From assembly GCF_004000765.1 (NCBI RefSeq), contig NZ_BILW01000014.1:1-64000 (forward strand): DNA of 64,000 bases, given 5' to 3'. Shown here in pieces: positions 61,111-64,000 of this stretch (positions are counted from its first letter, which is position 1; each line of letters begins with the position of its first letter). Under the pieces are notes generated by a model. That model had not been told where the DNA came from. It saw only the letters and a program-made list of their open reading frames with translations, and did no database searches. The position numbers were made by a program, and so were the translations under genes. Source of the DNA: Paenibacillus chondroitinus NBRC 15376 (lineage in GTDB: Bacteria; Bacillota; Bacilli; Paenibacillales; NBRC-103111).

Positions 61111-63057
61111 TTAAAGGGCTTGGCGGATGACCTTCCTATAATGCTTCACGGAAAGAAATCCGAAGACGGAATACAAAGCGGTATAAAGCACCATGACCAC
61201 GATCATGGGTGTCCACAGTTCCGCCCCGAACAGGAACCAGCCGGATTGAACGGCGAAGTAGCTATGCGCAAGGCCGACGACAAGCGGGATACCGAAGTTG
61301 AATAGCTGTTTGCGGCGAATCCCTTTTAATAAATCCTCTTGCGTGTAGCCCAGTTTTCGTAAAATCGTGTAGGTTGGTTTCTCGTCTTCGCTCTCATCCA
61401 TCTGTTTGAAATACAGGATGCAGCCTGATGTAATCAGGAACGTAAGGCCGAGAAAGCCGACGATGAACATCATAAGTCCCATTCTATTTTTTTGATTCAA
61501 AGTGCTATCCAACCGGGAGTCACCACGATCGTCCTTATCTAGGCCTAAGTCTCCGAAAATCCGATTGGCGGTTGGCAGCTCAGTTTCGTTTACAATATCG
61601 ATGCCCTGATAGAGGGAGGACTTCTTTTGCAACGATGGCACCAGATCCTGCTTTAGCCGTTGGAAGACGGAGTCGTCTACGATGGCAACGGGCATACCGC
61701 CGTTTGTGAAGTACCAAGAGACGAAGGATTGTTTCTTCGAACCTAAATAGGTGAGCGGGGTAACGTTGTGTTGTCCGGCTAACTCGAGCTGCCCGGAATC
61801 TTTGAAGCTCATAAATTTGCTCAACAGATCGTTGGTGCCGGTAAACAAAGTTTGCTCAGGCTTCATATCGTAGGAAGGCGTATTGGCATCGCTGATGACG
61901 GAAAGCGTCATATCGCTCGGATCCACCATAAGCCCGCTCATTTTGCCGGATAGAATTCCTTCTAGGTTGGCTTTAGTCTGCAGCACTTCAATGGTCGTAT
62001 CCTTATGCGAAATGTGGCGGGCATCCAGCGCTGACTTGAACTTGTCGGCATCGTCCTTTTGGGTGATGGCGAAGTGGGACGGCACATCGTTTTTTGCTGT
62101 TTTTTCCGCAGAATAGTACGAAATGTAGCTTAATGACAGCAAAGCGATGGCTAATGCCGATACGGTTGTAATGACAGTCAAGAGCAGGGCATTGGACTTC
62201 ATTCGAAACATAATGGAAGAGAGCGAGAGGACTTCGCGAACATCCAAATACCCGTTTTTCTTCTTGCGAATGACGTTAAGCAGCATGCGAACGGAGCCTC
62301 GATAAAACAGATAAGAGCCGATAATAACCGAAGCCAGAATAAAGATCATGGCTGTGAACAACTCGACCATTGTCGTGTATTTGCCGCTGAACAGCATGGA
62401 TGAAACATAATACCCGAGCAAGATGAGCGTAATGCCAATCAAACCGAGGACTGCTTCTGCAAGGGATAGCCGCTTTACTTTGATTTCGGTTGACGTGGAA
62501 ACTCGGAACAAGGACAGTATGGTTTGTCTTTTTATAAATACGTAGTTAACCAGCATGATTAGCAAATAGACGGCCACGAAAACAATGAATGTCTGGACTA
62601 GCGCCTGGGTCGAAAAGTGAAGCGTTGCGATCGCGTTGACACCCGTGATTTGGAACAATATCATCAGAATCAGCTTCGATACGGAGAACCCGATAAAGCT
62701 TCCGACAATAAGCGAGCCGAAATACAGGATGAAGTTCTCAGTGCTGAGGATACGGAAAATGGACGTTTTCGTCATGCCGATCAGCTGCAATAAGCCGATT
62801 TCTTTGCTGCGCCTTTTTACAAAGATGTTATTGGCATACAGGTTGAAGATGGCGACAATCGCGATGAGCAGAACCGAGGCAGACTTGATGGCTGCCGCTC
62901 CTTTAATGGAGCCTCTGGTCTGATCCAAAGCGGGATCGTACTGCAAAGTGACGAAAGCAAAGTACAGCGCGACGCTGAACATCAAAGCGAATATATATAA
63001 ATAATAGTGCTTGATGTTCGCTTTCAAATTTTGAATAATCAGCTGGTTAATGCTCAT
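61111..63057 (-). CDS. bceB-like: BceB-like ABC transporter permease
   Basis: A 648-residue FtsX-family permease with ten transmembrane helices and a large extracellular domain (about residues 325-525), the part that binds the peptide and lipid-II cycle intermediates in BceAB-type systems. It opens [20 protein letters not shown], with [20 protein letters not shown] and the C-terminal [20 protein letters not shown] matching the family. Together with BceA it senses and detoxifies antimicrobial peptides such as bacitracin-like compounds; the target is unknown. The start at 63057 overlaps the bceA end by 11 bases. Confidence 0.92.
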   Translation of the reverse strand: MSINQLIIQNLKANIKHYYLYIFALMFSVALYFAFVTLQYDPALDQTRGSIKGAAAIKSASVLLIAIVAIFNLYANNIFVKRRSKEIGLLQLIGMTKTSIFRILSTENFILYFGSLIVGSFIGFSVSKLILMILFQITGVNAIATLHFSTQALVQTFIVFVAVYLLIMLVNYVFIKRQTILSLFRVSTSTEIKVKRLSLAEAVLGLIGITLILLGYYVSSMLFSGKYTTMVELFTAMIFILASVIIGSYLFYRGSVRMLLNVIRKKKNGYLDVREVLSLSSIMFRMKSNALLLTVITTVSALAIALLSLSYISYYSAEKTAKNDVPSHFAITQKDDADKFKSALDARHISHKDTTIEVLQTKANLEGILSGKMSGLMVDPSDMTLSVISDANTPSYDMKPEQTLFTGTNDLLSKFMSFKDSGQLELAGQHNVTPLTYLGSKKQSFVSWYFTNGGMPVAIVDDSVFQRLKQDLVPSLQKKSSLYQGIDIVNETELPTANRIFGDLGLDKDDRGDSRLDSTLNQKNRMGLMMFIVGFLGLTFLITSGCILYFKQMDESEDEKPTYTILRKLGYTQEDLLKGIRRKQLFNFGIPLVVGLAHSYFAVQSGWFLFGAELWTPMIVVMVLYTALYSVFGFLSVKHYRKVIRQAL

Positions 63058-63808
63058 TCTGCACACCGCCTAGAACTGCTTGCGTCTTCATGATATCTTG
63101 AAAAAATGCTTGTCTGGATTCCTGCCCTTTGTAAAGCTGTGTGTAGATTTGCCCGTCCTTGATGAAAATAACCCGGCTCCCGTAGCTCGCAGCGACGGAG
63201 TCGTGCGTGACCATGACGATGGTAGCCTTGCGCTTTTCGTTCATATCGCTGAGCTTATGCAGCAAATCCGATGCGGATTTAGAGTCGAGTGCTCCGGTTG
63301 GCTCGTCAGCGAAAATAATGCCCGGCTCGTGAACGAACGCTCTGGCCGCGGAGGTCCGCTGTTTTTGCCCGCCTGAGATTTCATTTGGGTACTTATCCTT
63401 GATTTCATAGATACCCAGCTCCGTGGCAACGGCTTGGAACTTGGACTCAGCGTCCTGTTTGGAAGTTCGGGCAATAGAAAGCGGCAGAAGAATATTTTCT
63501 TTGACAGTCAAGGTATCGAGGAGATTATAATCTTGAAAAATAAACCCCAAATGCCGCTTGCGAAACTCGGCTAATTGCTTTTCTTGCAAAGTCGTAATCT
63601 CTTTGCCTTCGATTTGTATAGAGCCTTGGCTGACCTTATCGATGGAGGAAAGCACATTCAGCAGCGTGGTTTTCCCCGAGCCCGACGCCCCCATAATACT
63701 GACGAACTCTCCCTTTTCAATCCGGATATCCAGTCCCTTCAGAACTTCTTGCTTGTTGAATTTATTGCCGTAGCTTTTGTGTATTTTCACTGCTTCCAGA
63801 ATTGTCAT
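63047..63808 (-). CDS. bceA-like: BceA-like ABC transporter ATP-binding protein
   Basis: A 253-residue ATPase of the peptide-detoxification transporter. Walker A is GASGSGKTT (40-48), the Q-loop [10 protein letters not shown], the signature [16 protein letters not shown] (143-158) and Walker B IIFADEP (164-170), with the H-loop MVTHD. AAAGGAG lies 9 bases before the ATG at 63808; the frame opens 34 codons earlier without support. It is transcribed with bceB and directly follows a kinase gene. Confidence 0.94.
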   Translation of the reverse strand: MTILEAVKIHKSYGNKFNKQEVLKGLDIRIEKGEFVSIMGASGSGKTTLLNVLSSIDKVSQGSIQIEGKEITTLQEKQLAEFRKRHLGFIFQDYNLLDTLTVKENILLPLSIARTSKQDAESKFQAVATELGIYEIKDKYPNEISGGQKQRTSAARAFVHEPGIIFADEPTGALDSKSASDLLHKLSDMNEKRKATIVMVTHDSVAASYGSRVIFIKDGQIYTQLYKGQESRQAFFQDIMKTQAVLGGVQNEH

Positions 63809-63836
63809 TTCACACACTCCTTTATTCGATAGCTTT

Positions 63837-63842
63837 ATTATA
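63837..63842 (-). promoter_or_regulatory. Candidate -10 box of bceAB
   Basis: TATAAT read on the minus strand (63842-63837), about 30 bases upstream of the bceA ATG. A matching -35 is not seen, consistent with an activator-dependent promoter. Confidence 0.5.
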
Positions 63843-63889
63843 AAAAGAGCTGCCCGTTTTCTCCCGCGATCGGGCGAACAAAGAAGAGA

Positions 63890-63915
63890 GGCATGTGACA
63901 AAGTTGTCACATGCC
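63890..63915. promoter_or_regulatory. BceR-type response-regulator site (TNACA-N4-TGTNA)
   Basis: A perfect 11-bp inverted repeat GGCATGTGACA-AAGT-TGTCACATGCC contains TGACA-N4-TGTCA, the form of the BceR binding site. It lies about 54 bases upstream of the -10 and overlaps the kinase stop codon. It might also form a transcript hairpin. Confidence 0.6.
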
Positions 63916-63999
63916 TGTGATGCGCATGACCTCATTCGGCAGGGGGAAGATGAGGGTGAACGTAGTGCCAGCGCCCGGCTCCGAGCTCACGGCGATGTG
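63907..63999 (-). CDS. bceS-like: Sensor histidine kinase, C-terminal end (BceS-like; truncated by the window edge)
   Basis: Thirty residues of the end of a HATPase domain: [20 protein letters not shown], then [10 protein letters not shown] and a TGA at 63907-63909. The [14 protein letters not shown] pattern is that of histidine kinases. By position (upstream of bceAB, same strand) it should be the BceS-like kinase, with the response regulator further outside the window. Confidence 0.85.
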   Translation of the reverse strand, partial: HIAVSSEPGAGTTFTLIFPLPNEVMRITGM

Positions 64000-64000
64000 A

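Noticed and set aside
1-64000. Insertion sequences, prophage genes, tRNA and rRNA genes
   Set aside because: No transposase, integrase, phage structural motif or tRNA/rRNA-like sequence was seen on either strand; all large frames are chromosomal core or common accessory genes.

Overview
The window is a chromosomal segment of an endospore-forming, low-to-mid GC Firmicute, most likely Paenibacillus or a close relative. The evidence is a gerA-type germinant receptor operon, a SleB cortex hydrolase, a bacilliredoxin, BceAB-type peptide transport, LCP and Ktr proteins, Bacillus-style AGGAGG ribosome binding sites, SigA promoters, cre boxes, and the short palindromic intergenic repeats I associate with Paenibacillus. 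I see no tRNA or rRNA gene, insertion sequence, prophage or CRISPR array. The genus is an inference from gene content, not from a search.

Layout. 1-13.8 kb: end of an unrecognised gene, a polysaccharide deacetylase lipoprotein, a three-gene stretch with an Lgt-like membrane protein, bacilliredoxin, nadE, an aldo/keto reductase, acpS, a lipoprotein cytochrome c with a membrane partner, mutY, a Crp/Fnr regulator, sodA and the gerABC operon. 13.8-28 kb: a triple-PAS sensor kinase, a Ktr/Trk potassium channel subunit, two small paralogous membrane proteins, an MFS exporter, a GNAT protein, the nucleotidase-lepB-queG-ogt-HD-GYP run, yneF, tetR, folE and a dGTPase-like protein. 28-39.8 kb: a hydrolase, an IclR regulator, a CDF transporter, sleB, aconitase, an amidase-like protein, ddl, repeats and uvsE. 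39.8-55.9 kb: fabI, an IMPase, the kdgK-kdgA(-VOC/DinB) operon, helD, a repeat array, a 41-residue gene, gltB, hemL/gsaB and an LCP protein. 55.9-64 kb: a three-gene ABC-2 exporter, an FAD oxidoreductase with an ECF41 sigma factor, and a BceAB transporter next to its partial sensor kinase.

The regulatory sequence gives the most interesting observations. (1) The iclR-family gene (29416) has a GTTTCA-N5-TGAAAC palindrome just after its promoter. A nearly identical 19-bp site (17 of 19 identical) lies in the 5' leader of aconitase, 5 kb away, which predicts a direct IclR-to-aconitase link. (2) The gltB leader has a strong SD 24 nt from the ATG, with a GNRA-loop hairpin between them whose folding would leave exactly 8 nt. 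(3) The FAD oxidoreductase/ECF41 pair carries an ECF41-type promoter, and the sigma factor has the DGGGK and NPDKL motifs. (4) A TNACA-N4-TGTNA box lies upstream of bceAB and overlaps the stop codon of the kinase gene.

Non-coding repeats form a second theme: a fold-back array at 47.1-47.7 kb, a 112-bp tandem duplication with TTGCAC/GTGCAA motifs at 37.8-38.0 kb, a MITE-like element at 54.5 kb and a related element family at 19.8 kb.
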